A stretch of 64,000 bases of DNA from the NCBI RefSeq assembly GCF_900104095.1, contig NZ_FNJO01000003.1, positions 1-64,000 of the forward strand, written 5' to 3'. Shown one piece after another: positions 52,686 to 61,152 of the stretch. This DNA comes from Ralstonia sp. 25mfcol4.1. GTDB lineage: Bacteria > Pseudomonadota > Gammaproteobacteria > Burkholderiales > Burkholderiaceae. The first letter of the stretch is position 1. The number at the start of each line of letters is the position of its first letter. Both the position numbers and the translations under genes were made by a program. The notes beneath the pieces are model-generated. The model was given only the letters and a program-made list of their open reading frames with translations, did no database searches and had not been told where the DNA came from.

Positions 52686-53579
52686 ATGCAGGAGGCAGAC
52701 TGGGACGACCTGCGCGTCTTCCTGGCCGTGAGCCGGCACGGGTCGCTGGCGGCGGCGGCGCGGGCGCTGCGGGTCAATCATTCGACCGTGCTGCGGCGGC
52801 TGAACAAGCTGGAGGAAGACCTGGGCACACGGCTGTTTTCGCGAGACCTGGGCGGCTATGTGATGACGCCGGCCGGCGAAACGCTGGCCGGGCAGCTTGA
52901 CGGCGTGGGCGAACAGATCGACGCCGCCCAGCGCGTGCTGGCCGGGCGCGACACCGAACTGGGCGGCCCGCTGCGCGTGACCACCACCGATACGCTCGCC
53001 TATGGGCTGCTGATGCCGATCCTGGCCGATTTCAGGGCCCGGCATCCCCGTATCGAACTGCAGGTGGTGATCCACAACAACTTCCTGAACCTGACCCGCC
53101 GAGAGGCCGACGTGGCCGTTCGGCCAGCCTCGGCGCCGCCCGAGCACCTGCTGGGCCGGCACGTGGGACGGCTGCAGACCGCGCCCTATGCGTCGCGCGA
53201 TTATCTGGGCCGCATGGAAGCGCCCGCCCAGGCGCACTGGCCCGGCCACTGGTGGGTAGTGCCCGACGACAGCCTCGCGCATCTGGCGCAGTCCCGCTGG
53301 GCGCTGGCCAACGTGTCTCCGGACCGCTGCGCCGTGCGCGCGGACAGCCTGGTGGCCATGGCGCAGGCCGTACGGCTTGGCATGGGCGCCGGCATGCTGC
53401 TATGCATGCTGGGCGATGCCGACGCGTCGCTGGTGCGGCTGGACGAACCCGACCCGGCGCTCGACACCCCGCTGTGGCTGCTGACCCATCCGGACCTGCG
53501 TCACAGCGCCCGCGTGCGCGCCTTCAACGACTTCGTCACCGACGCGCTGCGGCTGTCGCCCTGGGTACTGCAGGACTGA
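52686..53579 (+). CDS. LysR-family transcriptional regulator
   Basis: A 297-residue LysR regulator. The N-terminal HTH (DDLRVFLAVSRHGSLAAAARALRVNHSTVLRRLNKLEEDLGTRLF) is followed by the periplasmic-binding-like effector domain (from about residue 92, GPLRVTTTDTLAYGLLMPIL). The helix-turn-helix is of the subgroup that reads 'NHSTV.RR', common for regulators of nearby single genes. It is divergent from the SMR exporter by 108 bases, so it may control that gene. The effector is unknown. Confidence 0.92.
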   Translation: MQEADWDDLRVFLAVSRHGSLAAAARALRVNHSTVLRRLNKLEEDLGTRLFSRDLGGYVMTPAGETLAGQLDGVGEQIDAAQRVLAGRDTELGGPLRVTTTDTLAYGLLMPILADFRARHPRIELQVVIHNNFLNLTRREADVAVRPASAPPEHLLGRHVGRLQTAPYASRDYLGRMEAPAQAHWPGHWWVVPDDSLAHLAQSRWALANVSPDRCAVRADSLVAMAQAVRLGMGAGMLLCMLGDADASLVRLDEPDPALDTPLWLLTHPDLRHSARVRAFNDFVTDALRLSPWVLQD

Positions 53580-53597
53580 GACCCCCTGCGCGCCGCC

Positions 53598-54788
53598 CTA
53601 CTTTGCGTGCGGCGCGTACATCGCCATGAGCTGTTCGTCGCTGAAGCCCCACTGGCGGGCGTCCTCGAACGCGATCACGGTGTCGTCGGCCTGGGTCAGG
53701 TCCAGCACCTCGGGGGGCAACGGCCTGGCATCGGTCACCGAGTAGAACACCATCACCCGCGGCCGCAGCGGCTCGCCTTCGTTCTGGCCGCACACTACCG
53801 CCAGCCGGCCCGAACGCAGCCGCAGCACGGTGCCCAGCGGGTAGATGCCGATGGTGCGCGTAAACGCCTTGAACACGCGGCGGTCGAACAGCGTGTCCAC
53901 GCGCACCGCGATGTATTCCATGGCGCGCGCCGGCGACCACGCCGGGTGGTTCGGGCGCGGCGAGGTCAGCGAATCGTAGGTGTCGCAGATGGCCGCGATC
54001 TTGGCGTGCACGCTGATCTCGTGCTCCAGCAGCCCGAACGGGTAGCCGCGCCCGTCCACCCGCTCATGGTGGTGCACGCAGACATCGAGCGGAATGTTGG
54101 TGTAGAGCCGAGCCTCGTTCAGGATGCGGTAGCCGGCCGACGGATGGCGGCGCATCTGCTCCTCTTCCGATGGCGACAGGTCGCCGCCCTTCATCAGCAG
54201 GGACTCGGGCAGCGTCAGCTTGCCGATATCGTGCACCAGCCCGGCCAGGCCCAGTTCGCGCACCTCGCCGTCCGGCAGCTTGAGGTTGCGGCCCACGGCG
54301 ATCATCAGCGCGCAGACCGAGAACGAATGCAGGTACGTGTAGTCGTCCTTGACCTTGAGCCGGGCCATGGCCAGCAGCGCCTGCGAATGGCGCGACAGCG
54401 ATGTCGACGCCGAGTCCACCAGCAGCAGCGCGCCGTTGGTTTCGAGCGCGCGGCCCATGCGGACGTCGTTGAACAGGTTGCCGACCAGCACGCGGCCGGT
54501 CTTGATCAGTTCGCGCGCACGCTCCAGTTCGTCCTCGAAACTCGACTCGGGATCGTCGCTGGCGTCGTCGGCCTCCATCGTTTCCGGCGCCGCCGGTGTC
54601 GGCAGGTTCCGGCCCTTGAGGATGTCGATCCAGACGTCCTGCACGTTGGCCGACTGGATCTGCTCCACCTGCTCGTCGCTCGTCACCAGAAAACGCGAGC
54701 GCCAGAACGGGTGATTGATCCACGGCCCGCCCAGCCTTGCCACGAACATGCCAATCTGCAGCTGTTCCGCCTTGATTCTTCTCAGCAT
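53598..54788 (-). CDS. HD-GYP cyclic-di-GMP phosphodiesterase
   Basis: A 396-residue protein with an N-terminal DUF3391 domain (about 1-60, RIKAEQLQIGMFVARLGGPWINHPFW) and a C-terminal HD-GYP domain. The catalytic set is complete: HSFSVCALMIAVG, LVHDIGKLTLPE, RRHPSAGYRIL and HHERVDGRGYP. It should hydrolyse cyclic di-GMP to GMP in the cytoplasm. A PilZ effector gene lies 4 kb downstream on the same strand. The ATG at 54788 is chosen, where DUF3391 starts. Confidence 0.93.
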   Translation of the reverse strand: MLRRIKAEQLQIGMFVARLGGPWINHPFWRSRFLVTSDEQVEQIQSANVQDVWIDILKGRNLPTPAAPETMEADDASDDPESSFEDELERARELIKTGRVLVGNLFNDVRMGRALETNGALLLVDSASTSLSRHSQALLAMARLKVKDDYTYLHSFSVCALMIAVGRNLKLPDGEVRELGLAGLVHDIGKLTLPESLLMKGGDLSPSEEEQMRRHPSAGYRILNEARLYTNIPLDVCVHHHERVDGRGYPFGLLEHEISVHAKIAAICDTYDSLTSPRPNHPAWSPARAMEYIAVRVDTLFDRRVFKAFTRTIGIYPLGTVLRLRSGRLAVVCGQNEGEPLRPRVMVFYSVTDARPLPPEVLDLTQADDTVIAFEDARQWGFSDEQLMAMYAPHAK

Positions 54789-54854
54789 GCACTCGCCCCT
54801 ATCAAATGGCGCACGAAGCCCCTGCCTCGCGTACCCGTTCAAGCGGGGCTCTGG

Positions 54855-55481
54855 TCAGGCTGGCCCCTCGCTCTGATGCTCATCATTGGCCGCCATTATC
54901 GGCAGGCAGCTGGATTTCTTTAGTGTTTTCTGCTGGCGCGCCGATCCTGCGGCATCCGCATCCGCATCCGCATCCGCATCCGCATCCGCATCCGCATCCG
55001 CATCCGCCAACGCCACCCACGCGACCCGGGCCAGCAGCCACGCGCCGAGACCGACGGCACCGACGATCAGCCCGAAGCCGGCCACGCGCTGGTCACCCAG
55101 CAGGTAGTTGGCGCACAGCCGCGTTTGCGCGTCGACGAAGAGCATGCCAAAAGTCAGGGCCATCCAGACCATGTTGCCGCCAAAAAACAACACCAGCGGC
55201 CACGGCGCGATGCGCAAGGCCGTGACGCCGGCCAGCCCCGCCACGCAGACCGACACATCGCGCGCCACCCCCGGATGCCAGGACATGCGCGACAGGTCGA
55301 TGGCGGTCGACAGCATCCAGACACCGCTCGCCACCGAAGCCACCACCAGCAGCGCCAGGGCATGGGGTCGTAGCCTCGCCAGCGCAACGGCGCGGCGGCG
55401 CGGCGGCGCGGCGCGGCGCCAGCAGCGTCGGCGCCAGGCAGGCCGCCGCGCGCGTTTCCCGCCCCGGCGCGGGCCGGGCAT
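54855..55481 (-). CDS. membrane protein with C-terminal Ala-Asp repeat
   Basis: A 208-residue protein. A very basic N-terminus (Arg-rich, about 1-40) is followed by three to four hydrophobic segments (ALALLVVASVASGVWML, VSVCVAGLAGVTALRI, APWPLVLFFGGNMVWMALTF, VAGFGLIVGAVGLGAWLLAR). An (Ala-Asp) run encoded by a hexanucleotide repeat comes next, then a hydrophilic tail. No family is recognised. The acidic run after the last membrane segment would be exposed on one face. The start is the ATG at 55481 after GGAGG; in-frame starts at 55493 (ATG) and 55529 (GTG) remain possible. Confidence 0.55.
   Translation of the reverse strand: MPGPRRGGKRARRPAWRRRCWRRAAPPRRRAVALARLRPHALALLVVASVASGVWMLSTAIDLSRMSWHPGVARDVSVCVAGLAGVTALRIAPWPLVLFFGGNMVWMALTFGMLFVDAQTRLCANYLLGDQRVAGFGLIVGAVGLGAWLLARVAWVALADADADADADADADADADAAGSARQQKTLKKSSCLPIMAANDEHQSEGPA
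54952..55005. repeat. hexanucleotide repeat (GCATCC) x 9
   Basis: Nine perfect copies of GCATCC (54 bp) inside the membrane-protein gene, read on the minus strand as Ala-Asp codons. The unit is six bases, so copy-number change would lengthen or shorten the acidic tail without shifting the frame. Perfect identity of all nine copies suggests active slippage. Confidence 0.9.
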
Positions 55482-55595
55482 GGCATCCTCCATCCGGTCA
55501 GCACGTGCCGGCGGCGCTTTGTTCGCCACCCCGCAGACCCCATCCCCCGGTTGCGCGAGACTTGTCCGCGCCAGGCCCGGCCCGCGCGATCAGGC

Positions 55596-55625
55596 TTGAT
55601 ATTCGCGGCGACTTGCCGTTATCTG
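55596..55625 (+). promoter_or_regulatory. weak promoter candidate of the J-protein gene
   Basis: TTGATA (55596-55601) and TATCTG (55620-55625), spaced by 18 bp, lie 33 bases before the start codon. The -35 is good and the -10 poor. No heat-shock-type (sigma-32) promoter or CIRCE element is seen. Confidence 0.25.
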
Positions 55626-55658
55626 TTGTCGACCACCGCCATTGCGTCTTTCTGCTTG

Positions 55659-56735
55659 ATGCACACCCACTACGACAACCTCAAGGTTTCACGCGACGCC
55701 CCGACCGAAGTGATTCGGGCCGCCTACAAGTCCTTGAGCCAGAAATATCATCCCGACCGGCACGCCGACAGCGAGGAAGCCAACCGCATCATGCGGCTGC
55801 TGAACGCCGCCTATGAAGTGCTGCGCGACCCCGAGCGCCGCGCCGAGCACGACCAGTGGATCATCGCCGAGGAAAAACGCGAGGCCGAGCGGACGCAGCG
55901 CCAGGCGCAGGCCCAGCGGGCAGCGGCGGCCCAGGCCCAGCGCCAGGCCGCACAACGCCAGCAGGCCGCGCGACAGGCGGCTTCCCGCCCCGGGCAGCAG
56001 GCGCGCGCCGCCGATCCGGAGCCCACCGATGCGCCGCCCTTCCGTTCGCGCAAGGCGCGTCCGGACCGCCAGGAGCGCACCCGGCGTGCGGCCCGCGAAC
56101 GTGCGTCCGACGGACCCGCCGTACCGCTGCCAAAATACGGCTCGGTCGCGCTGTATGCGGCCATCGGCGCGATCATCGTGATCATGCTGGGAGACTGGTC
56201 GGGCACCGGCGAAGCCACGGCGGGCAGCCCCGACGCCCGGGCCGTGCCGGCCAGCGCCGCGCAGGCTTTGGCCAGATCGGTGTCACCGGGAGTGCAGCTG
56301 GTTGCCCGCGATCGTGGCTACACCCGGCCGGCGATGACGCCGCGCGGCATGCCCTGGCCCGATCATTCTGGCTATCTGCCGGGCTATCCGGTACTCAACG
56401 GGAATGGGCTGTCGACGCTGACGGTCGACAATTCCGGCAGCGCGTCGGACGTACTGCTGAAACTCGTGGCCGTGGACGGCAATGCGCCGCTGCCGGTGCG
56501 CACGAGCTTCGTGCGCGGCGGATCGTCGTTCACGATGGAAAATATCTCGCCCGGCGCCTATGACCTGCGCTACCAGAGCCTGGACTCGGGCGAGATCTTC
56601 CGCTCGGAACGCTTCGATCTGTCAGAAATCCGCGAGGCGGCCGGCACCAGCGCCAACCGCAATGTCTTCAAGCTGTATGCGGTACCGGGCGGCACATCGC
56701 GCTCGGTGACCATCTCCGAGCGCGAATTTCCCTGA
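55659..56735 (+). CDS. membrane-anchored DnaJ-domain protein
   Basis: A 358-residue protein. Residues about 3-70 form a J domain with the HPD tripeptide intact (QKYHPDRHAD), so it can stimulate an Hsp70 ATPase. A long Gln/Ala/Arg-rich helical stretch (about 75-165) follows, then one transmembrane helix (SVALYAAIGAIIVIMLGDW, about 168-186). The C-terminal domain (about 190-358) is probably periplasmic and contains GNGLSTLTVDNSGSASDVLLKLV and SFTMENISPGAYDLRYQ, a beta-sandwich-like pattern. DnaJ zinc-finger and C-terminal domains are absent. It may link cytosolic DnaK to an envelope structure. Confidence 0.85.
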   Translation: MHTHYDNLKVSRDAPTEVIRAAYKSLSQKYHPDRHADSEEANRIMRLLNAAYEVLRDPERRAEHDQWIIAEEKREAERTQRQAQAQRAAAAQAQRQAAQRQQAARQAASRPGQQARAADPEPTDAPPFRSRKARPDRQERTRRAARERASDGPAVPLPKYGSVALYAAIGAIIVIMLGDWSGTGEATAGSPDARAVPASAAQALARSVSPGVQLVARDRGYTRPAMTPRGMPWPDHSGYLPGYPVLNGNGLSTLTVDNSGSASDVLLKLVAVDGNAPLPVRTSFVRGGSSFTMENISPGAYDLRYQSLDSGEIFRSERFDLSEIREAAGTSANRNVFKLYAVPGGTSRSVTISEREFP

Positions 56736-56786
56736 GCCGGGAACGGGACGCCGGCCCCGCAGGTGCGGGAAAGCGTCCAGCAGGGA

Positions 56787-57530
56787 TCAATAGGGCTTGG
56801 GCTGGGGCTGACCGTTCGGCACCACGTATGGCTTCGGCTTGGGCGCCGCTGCCGGCACATTGCCGTACAGCTTCTGCCAGCGCGACTTCAGGCCGTCGGC
56901 GATTTCCTTCTGGTTGTACTGCTCGGCGAAGTCGATCACCGTCATGCCCTGCTGGTTCTTCAGGCGCATGTCGGCACCTTCGTCCAGCAGCAGCTTGACC
57001 GTCTCGATGTGCCCGCCGCGTGCCGCCATCATCAGCGGCGTGGTGCCGTTCGGGCTTTCGGCGTCCAGATAGGCGGCATGGTCCACCAGATACTTGACCA
57101 CGTCGTTGTGCCCGTTCGTCGCGGCATAGTGCAGCGGCGCCCAGCCCTTCTTGTTGACCTCGGCCTCCTCGCCATCGACCATCAGCTTGATCATGTCGAG
57201 GTCGCCGTTGAGCGCCGCCATCATCAGCGCGTTCTCGCCGGCCGGGTTGGTCTTGTCGAAGTCGATGTTCCTGGCCTTGATCAGCGCCGTGGCCGCCTTC
57301 TTCGACTTTTCGCGAAGCGCCACCACCAGCATCGGGTTGCCGCGGTTGTCCACCAGGTTGGGGTCCACGCCCTTGGCCAGCAGCTTCTGCACCGTGTTGC
57401 CGTCATCGAATTCCACGGCCTTGCGCATGTCGTCGGCCGGTGCGGCCTGCACCAGCGCGCAGCCCGACATCGCGGTCAGGCCCACCAGGGCCATCGTCGA
57501 CGCCAGGCGTCGAATCCTGATATCAAGCAT
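56787..57530 (-). CDS. ankyrin-repeat exported protein
   Basis: A 247-residue protein with a lipoprotein-like signal (ALVGLTAMSGC) and about five ankyrin repeats (about residues 40-205), e.g. GENALMMAALNGDLDMIKLM, GWAPLHYAATNGHNDVVKYL and GTTPLMMAARGGHIETVKLL. The tail is Pro/Lys/Tyr-rich. Ankyrin stacks bind proteins; the partner is unknown and the location is probably periplasmic. The gene overlaps the tatD stop by 8 bp, so the two are co-translated. I use the ATG at 57530, six bases after AGGA; an ATG at 57536 is too close to that site. Confidence 0.85.
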   Translation of the reverse strand: MLDIRIRRLASTMALVGLTAMSGCALVQAAPADDMRKAVEFDDGNTVQKLLAKGVDPNLVDNRGNPMLVVALREKSKKAATALIKARNIDFDKTNPAGENALMMAALNGDLDMIKLMVDGEEAEVNKKGWAPLHYAATNGHNDVVKYLVDHAAYLDAESPNGTTPLMMAARGGHIETVKLLLDEGADMRLKNQQGMTVIDFAEQYNQKEIADGLKSRWQKLYGNVPAAAPKPKPYVVPNGQPQPKPY

Positions 57531-58320
57531 GAGCATTCCTGTCTATGTGCTTGAAAAGACGGAAGAAGTTATCCGTCGTCTGCTCCGCTACCGCCTCCAC
57601 GGGCACATCGCGCAGGCGGGCGATGAACTCGCCCACGTGGCGTACCCAGGCGGGTTCGTTGGTCTTGCCACGATACGGCACGGGCGCCAGGTACGGCGAA
57701 TCGGTCTCGATCAGCATGCGGTCCAGCGGCACCTTCCTGGCGGTTTCCTGCAGGTCCGCCGCGCTCTTGAACGTGACAATGCCTGAGAACGAGATATGGA
57801 AGCCTTCGTCGAGCGCCTGCTTCGCGATGTCCCAGGTCTCGGTAAAGCAGTGCATGACACCGCCGGCCTCACGCGCATTTTCCTCGCGCATCAGCCGGAT
57901 CGTGTCGTCGGCCGACGAACGCGTATGGATGATCAGCGGCTTGCCGGTCTGGCGGGCGGCGCGGATATGGGTGCGGAAACGCTCGCGCTGCCATTCCATG
58001 TCGCCGACGCTGCGGCCGTTGAGCCGGTAGTAGTCCAGGCCGGTCTCGCCGGTACCCACTACGCGCGGATGGGCCGACAGCGTCACCAGCCGCTCCAGCG
58101 TCGGTTCCTCGGCGTCTTCCTCGTAGTCGGGATGCACGCCCACCGACGCGTAGAGGTTGGGATGCTGTTCGGCCAGCGCCAGCACGCGCGGAAAATCCTC
58201 CAGCGTCACGGAAATGCACAGTGCATGCGTGACCTGGTTGGTCTTCATGTTTTCCAGCAGCTGGGGCAGTCGCTGCGCCAGCTCCGGAAAATCGATATGG
58301 CAATGGGAATCGACAAACAT
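57523..58320 (-). CDS. TatD-family metal-dependent hydrolase/DNase
   Basis: A 265-residue TIM-barrel hydrolase. All metal ligands are present: SHCHID (H-x-H), GTGETGLDYY (Glu), LIIHTRSS (His), VMHCFTET (His) and LIETDSPYLAP (Asp). TatD enzymes are 3'-5' exonucleases or D-aminoacyl-tRNA deacylase relatives, and this one matches the YcfH subgroup. YcfH genes often sit near holB and tmk, as here (about 1-3 kb away on the same strand). It is coupled to the ankyrin gene downstream. Confidence 0.93.
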   Translation of the reverse strand: MFVDSHCHIDFPELAQRLPQLLENMKTNQVTHALCISVTLEDFPRVLALAEQHPNLYASVGVHPDYEEDAEEPTLERLVTLSAHPRVVGTGETGLDYYRLNGRSVGDMEWQRERFRTHIRAARQTGKPLIIHTRSSADDTIRLMREENAREAGGVMHCFTETWDIAKQALDEGFHISFSGIVTFKSAADLQETARKVPLDRMLIETDSPYLAPVPYRGKTNEPAWVRHVGEFIARLRDVPVEAVAEQTTDNFFRLFKHIDRNAHA

Positions 58321-58337
58321 TGTGTACTCCTCCGCGC

Positions 58338-58847
58338 TCAGCCGAGGCGGCGGCCCAGGATCACGAGATCGCGCTCGACGCCATCGAGCACGGCCACGCG
58401 CGGCAGGTCGCCCCAGCGCGAGAAGCCATGGCGCTCGAACAGGGCCAGGCTAGGCGCGTTATGGCCGAAGATAAAGCCCAGGAGCGTGTTGACGCCGACC
58501 CGGGGCGCATGCGCAATGGCCTGCTCCAGCAGGTACCGGCCCAGACCCTGGCCACGGAAATCCTCGTGCAGATAGATCGAGACTTCGGCGGTAGCGCCGT
58601 AGGCGGGACGACCGTAGAAGTCCGAGAAGCTGACCCAGCCCGCCATGCGGCCATCGGCGGCTTCGCACACCCAGAGCGGGCGGCGTTCGGGCAGGTGCGC
58701 CGCGAACCAGGCTTCGCGCGAAGCCACGGACACCGGCTCCGTATCGGCAGTCACCATGCGCGACGGCACCGTGCTGTTGTAGATATCGACGATGCCAGCC
58801 AGGTCGCCACGCGTCGCCAGACGCACCGAAAAGCCACTATTACTCAT
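58338..58847 (-). CDS. GNAT acetyltransferase (phosphinothricin N-acetyltransferase-like)
   Basis: A 169-residue GNAT protein. The N-terminal VRLATRGDLAGIVDIYNSTV and the acetyl-CoA loop RGQGLGRYLLEQAI are clear. The whole resembles the Pat/Bar/YwnH group (AEVSIYLHEDFRGQGLG, FGHNAPSLALFERHGF). Group members acetylate phosphinothricin, methionine sulfoximine or similar amino acids. The window also makes a phosphonate, but there is no evidence that this enzyme acts on it. The tatD gene follows closely on the same strand. Confidence 0.88.
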   Translation of the reverse strand: MSNSGFSVRLATRGDLAGIVDIYNSTVPSRMVTADTEPVSVASREAWFAAHLPERRPLWVCEAADGRMAGWVSFSDFYGRPAYGATAEVSIYLHEDFRGQGLGRYLLEQAIAHAPRVGVNTLLGFIFGHNAPSLALFERHGFSRWGDLPRVAVLDGVERDLVILGRRLG

Positions 58848-58890
58848 AAAAACAGATACTTGCGAAGTATGCTTCGCGTTTCACTTGAAG

Positions 58891-59310
58891 TTACAGGGTC
58901 TGCGTGGGCCGTCCGGATTCGATGGTCTTGCCCAGCAGTTCTTCCACCGCGCGCTTGAGCATGCGGCCATTGTCATCGTCCGGCAGATGCACGCCCACGC
59001 CGGGCGTCTTCATCGGCGTGCCGGCCGGGGTAATCCAGGCCACGGTGCCCTGCACCTGGTATTTCTGCGGCCGGTCCAGCAAGGAAAGCACCAGGAAGAC
59101 CTGCTCACCCAGCCGGAACGGCCGGTTCGACGGCACGAAGATGCCGCCGCGCGACAGGAACGGCATGTAGGCCGCATAGAGCCCCGCCTGGTCCTTGATC
59201 GACAGCGACAGCACATTCGGCCGCTGCGGCGCGCCGCCCGTGGCGGGCCCCGCCGGATTGACGGGCGCAGCCGCCGCCGGACGCGGCGGCATCGTGACTG
59301 GTGCATTCAT
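58891..59310 (-). CDS. PilZ-domain protein
   Basis: A 139-residue protein with a Pro/Ala-rich N-terminal 30 residues and one PilZ-like domain (VLSLSIKDQAGLYAAYMPFLSRGGIFVPSNRPFRLGEQVFLVLSL). It has the later VAWITPAG and PGVGVHLPDDD strands. The RxxxR and DxSxxG c-di-GMP motifs are degenerate: FLSRGGIFV corresponds to the second and no arginine pair is obvious ahead of it. It may therefore be a type IV pilus PilZ of the non-binding kind. In many proteobacteria pilZ lies next to holB and tmk, as here. Confidence 0.88.
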   Translation of the reverse strand: MNAPVTMPPRPAAAAPVNPAGPATGGAPQRPNVLSLSIKDQAGLYAAYMPFLSRGGIFVPSNRPFRLGEQVFLVLSLLDRPQKYQVQGTVAWITPAGTPMKTPGVGVHLPDDDNGRMLKRAVEELLGKTIESGRPTQTL

Positions 59311-59439
59311 GTTTGACCCCTGCTGTGCTTTTGCCCACTTAGGCGGGCTATGGAATATGGGAACTGCGTGGCTCGACTTTTACCACGTGTGCCCATCGAT
59401 GCCTATGCTTTTGGCCGCTTCGGTCCTTTTTTGTCGCTT

Positions 59440-60459
59440 TCAGCGGAACAACTGCCGGTAATCGAGGAAAACTGACTCCAGGACCAGCCGCGGCGCCAGC
59501 GGATGGTTCTCGCTACGCCGATGATTGACCAGACGGGCGGCAAACCCCTGCAGTCGATGGGCGTCGGTGGCGCCGGCGCAGCGGCCGAGCGCGACCTGCT
59601 CCTTCGGGAAATAGCGCACCGTGCCCGTCCCCAGGCACAGCGCCAGCAGATCGTACGTCCAGCGTTGCAGCACGCCCAGCACGGCCGGCACGGGCAGCTT
59701 CTGCAACTGGTCGGCCGCCGCCAGCGGATCGAACGCGGCGCCGGCGCCCAACTGGCCCACCAGCAACCGCTGCAGCGGCTGTTCCTCGGCTTCGGCCGCA
59801 TGCAGCGCGGTCAGCGGCGCACCGCCCGACAGCGCCAACTGGGCCTCGACATCGGCCACGCCCTGGGTGCGCAACCATTCCAGCGCCGCGGCGTGAGTGG
59901 GCCGCGCCACCGAAAACTGCCGGCAGCGCGACAGGATCGTCGGTAGCACGCGGTCGATCCGGTCAGTCACCAGCAGGAACACGGTGGACGGCGGCGGCTC
60001 TTCCAGCGTCTTCAGCAACGCATTGGCACCCTCGGTCTGCAGCGCGTCGAGCGGGTACACCACCACCACGCGCAGGCCGGCGCGATGGGTGCCCACCCCC
60101 ACGGCCTCGATCAGCCCACGCACCTGCTCCATGCGGATGATCTTGCTGGGCGCCTTCTTCTTGCTGCTGCCGCCGCCTTCGCCGTCACTTTCGGCATCGC
60201 CCCCGCCCGCTTCCAGCGCCTCCGGGCGCACCACGGTGAAATCGGGGTGATTGCCCTGGCTGAACCAGTGGCAGGCGCCGCAGGTATTGCAGGGCTGGCC
60301 ATCGGCCACAGGGGATTCACACAGCAGGCCCTGCGCAAAGTGCAGCGCCAGGTCGCGCTTGCCGATGCCCTGCTGCCCATGCAGCAGCAGCGCGTGCGGC
60401 AGACGGTCGCGTAGCGCGGCCAGCCGTTGCCAGTCTTCTCGTTGCCAGGGATAAAGCAT
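59440..60459 (-). CDS. holB: DNA polymerase III delta' subunit
   Basis: A 339-residue clamp-loader subunit. The AAA-type nucleotide fold is seen with HALLLHGQQGIGKRDLALHF (P-loop region). A Cys4 zinc module lies around CESPVADGQPCNTCGAC, and the TILSRCRQF sensor is the conserved SRC motif. An acidic/Gly/Ser insert near residue 85 (DAESDGEGGGSSKKK) is unusual. With DnaX and HolA it loads the beta clamp onto primed DNA. It lies downstream of tmk and mltG on the same strand, an arrangement conserved in many proteobacteria. Confidence 0.93.
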   Translation of the reverse strand: MLYPWQREDWQRLAALRDRLPHALLLHGQQGIGKRDLALHFAQGLLCESPVADGQPCNTCGACHWFSQGNHPDFTVVRPEALEAGGGDAESDGEGGGSSKKKAPSKIIRMEQVRGLIEAVGVGTHRAGLRVVVVYPLDALQTEGANALLKTLEEPPPSTVFLLVTDRIDRVLPTILSRCRQFSVARPTHAAALEWLRTQGVADVEAQLALSGGAPLTALHAAEAEEQPLQRLLVGQLGAGAAFDPLAAADQLQKLPVPAVLGVLQRWTYDLLALCLGTGTVRYFPKEQVALGRCAGATDAHRLQGFAARLVNHRRSENHPLAPRLVLESVFLDYRQLFR

Positions 60460-60545
60460 GCCGGATCAGTCAGTTAGCGCGATCGTCTCATGTATTGTCC
60501 GAGCCTAGGCCGTCCACATCAGCGCGCGCATATATATCCAATGAA

Positions 60546-61148
60546 TCAAAGGCTTGAGATGATTTCCTCAAGCGTCACGCGAATCTCGTCGATCGAGCGC
60601 GTGGCATCAATCACGCGGAACCGCCCCGGCGCCTCGGCCGCGCGGCGCAGGTATTCGGCGCGGGTGCGCTCGAAGAACGCGCGCGACTCCGCCTCGAACT
60701 TGTCCGGCTCGCGGGCACCGGCCAGGCGCTGCGCCGCCGTCTCCAGCGGCACGTCGAACAACAGCGTCAGGTCGGGCTGCAGGTTGCCCTGCACCCACTG
60801 CTCCAGCACTTCGAGCCGCTCGCGCGGCAGGCCGCGCCCACCGCCCTGGTAGGCGAACGTGGCATCGGTGAAGCGATCGGAGATGACCCAGTCGCCGCGT
60901 GCCAGCGCCGGTTCGATGACCTCGGCAATGTGCTCGCGGCGCGCCGCGAACATCAGCAGCGCCTCGGTCTCCAGGTCCATCTTCCGGTGCAGCAGCAGGC
61001 CGCGCAGGTCTTCGCCCAGCGGCGTGCCGCCCGGCTCGCGGGTGGTCACAACGGTTGCGCGTTCGCGCAGGCGCCCGGCTACCCAATCGATATGGGTGCT
61101 CTTGCCGGCGCCGTCGATGCCTTCAAAGGTGATGAATCTGCCGCGCAT
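60546..61148 (-). CDS. tmk: thymidylate kinase
   Basis: A 200-residue kinase converting dTMP to dTDP. Seen: the P-loop [11 protein letters not shown] (about residues 7-17), the [10 protein letters not shown] motif, the DR(x) region [20 protein letters not shown] and the LID-type [14 protein letters not shown]. Length is normal. The start at 61148 lies only 4 bases beyond the mltG stop, so the two genes are in one operon (mltG-tmk-holB). Confidence 0.96.
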   Translation of the reverse strand: MRGRFITFEGIDGAGKSTHIDWVAGRLRERATVVTTREPGGTPLGEDLRGLLLHRKMDLETEALLMFAARREHIAEVIEPALARGDWVISDRFTDATFAYQGGGRGLPRERLEVLEQWVQGNLQPDLTLLFDVPLETAAQRLAGAREPDKFEAESRAFFERTRAEYLRRAAEAPGRFRVIDATRSIDEIRVTLEEIISSL

Positions 61149-61152
61149 GAAT

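Noticed and set aside
54952..55005. The GCATCC run as a CRISPR or iteron array
   Set aside because: The units are directly adjacent with no spacers and lie inside an open frame with membrane segments; there are no cas or rep genes.
58338..58847. GNAT enzyme as a self-resistance gene for a phosphonate antibiotic
   Set aside because: It is 48 kb from the phosphonate operon, sits in a housekeeping neighbourhood, and the operon lacks antibiotic-type tailoring. Similarity to phosphinothricin acetyltransferase alone does not support this.
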